Of a stretch of 15,808 bases of DNA, positions 14,465 through 15,808 are shown piece after piece. The translations under genes were made by a program, and so were the position numbers. Origin of the DNA: GCA-002862325 sp036339295 (GTDB lineage Bacteria; Planctomycetota; Phycisphaerae; Phycisphaerales; SM1A02); assembly GCA_036339295.1 (NCBI GenBank), contig JAYZBK010000042.1, positions 1 through 15,808 of the forward strand. Reading direction: 5' to 3'. The notes below the pieces were generated by a model, which saw nothing but the letters and a program-made list of their open reading frames with translations, searched no databases and was not told where the DNA came from. How positions within the stretch are numbered: the first letter of the stretch is position 1; the number at the start of each line of letters is the position of its first letter.

Positions 14465-15283
14465 ATGACACGACGTCTCGCCGTTCCGATGACGCTCCTG
14501 CTCGCGGCCGTCGTCGCGATCGTCCCTGCCTGCGTGTCCGTCTCGGGGACCTCGCGGAGCCAGTTGAACGCCTACTCGATCGAACAGGAGATCCGGCTGG
14601 GCGACGAGGCCTACGCCGAGATGCTCCAGGCCGTCGACCTGGTCGACTCGGGGCCCGATCACGACCTCGTGGTCGAGGTGACCGAACGGATCGCCGCGGC
14701 GGCGGAGCGGTTGCATCCCGGGATCGCCGGTCGATTCGACTGGGAGGTCGTGCTCGTCGACGACGACGACATCGTCAACGCCTGGGCGCTTCCGGGCGGG
14801 AAGATGGCGGTCTACACGGGCATCCTTCCCTACACGAAGACCCCCGACGGTCTCGCGGCCGTCCTGGGGCACGAGGCCGCGCACGCGATCGCTCGACACG
14901 GCGGCGAGAACCTGACGCGGCAGGGGCTGGTCAACCTGCTCGCGATCGGGACCGCCGCGGCCCTCGACGCGGACGACCGCCATCTCGTCGCCGCCGCGGC
15001 GACGGCGTACGGACTGCTCGGCGAGCCCGCCTTCAGTCGGAGCCAGGAGTCCGAGGCGGACGAGCTGGGCGTCTTCATCGCCGCCGACGCGGGCTACGAC
15101 CCGCGCGAGGCGGTCGGTCTCTGGCAGCGCATGGCGGAGCGAGGCGGCGAGCCACCCGAGTTCCTCTCGACCCATCCGAGCAGCGAGACCCGGGTCCGCG
15201 AGCTCGAACGTCTCATGCCGGCCGCGCTCGAGATCCGGCGGCGGAGGCTCCAGCTCGAGGCGACCGAGGCCGGCGGTTCCTGA
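14465..15283 (+). CDS. M48-family metalloprotease, predicted lipoprotein
   Basis: Zinc metalloprotease of the M48 family (LoiP/BepA/Oma1-like), likely in envelope protein quality control. 272 aa. The N-terminus has a signal peptide with a lipobox-like end (MTRRLAVPMTLLLAAVVAIVPA-C23), so lipidation and periplasmic anchoring are expected. The substrate-strand motif VNAWALPGGKMAVYTGIL (104-121) leads to the active site GHEAAHAIARH, with HEAAH at 136-140. The third zinc ligand is probably Glu195 in SRSQESEADELG, followed by AGYDP and the conserved STHPSSETRVREL. There are no TPR repeats, unlike BepA, so it is closer to the short LoiP/YcaL type. The ATG at 14465 has AGGGGA six bases upstream. It begins only 57 nt after tRNA-Glu, with a hairpin between, leaving almost no room for its own promoter. 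Confidence 0.93.
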   Translation: MTRRLAVPMTLLLAAVVAIVPACVSVSGTSRSQLNAYSIEQEIRLGDEAYAEMLQAVDLVDSGPDHDLVVEVTERIAAAAERLHPGIAGRFDWEVVLVDDDDIVNAWALPGGKMAVYTGILPYTKTPDGLAAVLGHEAAHAIARHGGENLTRQGLVNLLAIGTAAALDADDRHLVAAAATAYGLLGEPAFSRSQESEADELGVFIAADAGYDPREAVGLWQRMAERGGEPPEFLSTHPSSETRVRELERLMPAALEIRRRRLQLEATEAGGS

Positions 15284-15328
15284 GCAATCGGTCGCGAGGC
15301 CGCGCGGGACGTCGTCGCCGGGCATACT

Positions 15329-15360
15329 GTCCCCACCGGTGGTCCCCGCCGGCCGTCCCC
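15329..15360. repeat. Three GTCCCC boxes at 13-bp period
   Basis: GTCCCC occurs at 15329-15334, 15342-15347 and 15355-15360, exactly 13 bp apart, in the 112-bp gap between the protease and acyltransferase genes. The intervening bases are only loosely similar (ACCGGTG, GCCGGCC). It might be an array of regulator half-sites or chance in GC-rich DNA. Confidence 0.3.
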
Positions 15361-15395
15361 GACGACCGTTCGACGACACGTCCCGGAGACTCCTC

Positions 15396-15808
15396 GTGCC
15401 CGCGCATCGATCCTCCGACGAGGTCCACTTCGACAACCCCGGCCGCAACGGTCTCGAGCGAGCCTGCTTCGCCGCGATCCGGCCGACCCTCGAGTGGGCG
15501 ATCGGGATGAACGCGCTCAACCGGATGTACGTGGACAAGGTCCTGAAGACCGATCCCGACCTCCCCCCGGGCCGGCGCTTCCTCATGGGATTCGATGCCG
15601 GGTACCTCGTGTCGGACGAGGAGGTCGCTCGCATCCCGAAGGAGGGGCCGCTGGTGATCGTGGCCAACCATCCGTTCGGGGGACTCGATGCGATGATCCT
15701 CGACGATCTCGTCTCGAGGGTTCGTCCGGACGTCCGCTTCATCGCGAACGGCATCCTCGGGCAGGTGCCCGCGATCAAGGAGCGTTTCTTTCCCGTCGAT
15801 CCGTTCGG
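15396..15808 (+). CDS. Lysophospholipid/1-acylglycerol-phosphate-type acyltransferase, 3' end outside the window
   Basis: N-terminal 137 codons of a PlsC-like (LPLAT) acyltransferase, expected to act on lipids at the inner membrane. The family block is RIPKEGPLVIVANHPFGGLDAMIL (residues ~79-102), followed by VRFIANGILGQVPAIKERFFPVD, which resembles the post-catalytic block of these enzymes. The His-Asp pair is His92...Asp98, an HPxGGLD form with one more residue than classical HX4D. I know this form from a hemolysin-like/OlsA-like acyltransferase subgroup. The first ~60 residues (HFDNPGRNGLERACFAAIRPTLEWAIG...) lack a clear membrane segment. The start is GTG at 15396 with GGAG seven bases upstream; an internal ATG at residue 38 is less likely because similar sequence seems to begin earlier. 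The acceptor substrate cannot be told from the visible part. Confidence 0.85.
   Translation, partial: MPAHRSSDEVHFDNPGRNGLERACFAAIRPTLEWAIGMNALNRMYVDKVLKTDPDLPPGRRFLMGFDAGYLVSDEEVARIPKEGPLVIVANHPFGGLDAMILDDLVSRVRPDVRFIANGILGQVPAIKERFFPVDPF

Noticed and set aside
15334..15345. Short palindrome CCACCGGTGG before the acyltransferase
   Set aside because: Ten bases of self-complementary GC-rich sequence are expected by chance at this composition; no further support.
13807..15510. 567-codon plus-strand open frame
   Set aside because: It crosses the antisense of the fusion gene, the tRNA and the M48 gene in the wrong frame; Arg/Gly/Ser-rich with no family features.

Overview
This is a GC-rich, gene-dense chromosomal window from a Gram-negative-type bacterium, most likely a planctomycete, and within that group the Phycisphaerae fit best. 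This placement is an inference. It rests on lipid A synthesis (LpxA), an OmpH/Skp-like envelope protein, a long PurF of the kind I associate with Bacteroidetes and Planctomycetes, an HpnG-like phosphorylase domain, and two small membrane proteins ending in a PVCLxCG...CxECG zinc ribbon, a style common in planctomycetes. No phage, insertion sequence, CRISPR array or plasmid function is visible, and composition is even throughout, so it reads as core genome.

Layout. At the left edge purF (minus, 3' end off-window) diverges from an unrecognised 294-aa gene (plus). That gene overlaps tail-to-tail with a YycJ-like metallo-hydrolase (minus), which lies 16 bp behind lpxA in an apparent two-gene unit. 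lipB diverges from lpxA and converges on an OmpH/Skp-like gene. From about 10.3 kb to 5.1 kb runs a tight minus-strand unit of six genes: TM-zinc-ribbon protein, secreted protein with an internal repeat, mutM (no zinc-finger cysteines), a second TM-zinc-ribbon protein that overlaps mutM at ATGA, lepA, and the OmpH/Skp-like gene. A strong intrinsic terminator at 10404-10448 separates it from a small four-helix membrane protein gene upstream. That gene has a 300-bp leader with a CRP-like palindrome and two competing hairpins.

Next on the minus strand come rimO and, 27 bp upstream of it, a 481-aa fusion of an HpnG/MTAN-like nucleoside phosphorylase domain to a complete NadD (nicotinate mononucleotide adenylyltransferase). 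This fusion is the most unusual gene here. On the plus strand, tRNA-Glu(UUC) is followed at once by a GC-rich hairpin and an M48 metalloprotease lipoprotein gene, then a lysophospholipid-type acyltransferase cut by the right edge.

Themes: envelope biogenesis and quality control (lpxA, OmpH/Skp-like, M48 lipoprotein, acyltransferase), translation (lepA, rimO, tRNA-Glu), cofactors and nucleotides (purF, lipB, nadD fusion) and DNA repair (mutM). No complete new multi-gene system is evident. The best leads are the phosphorylase-NadD fusion beside rimO, the zincless MutM, the repeated TM-zinc-ribbon design, and the regulatory-looking DNA at 10.9-11.2 kb and 14.24-14.45 kb.
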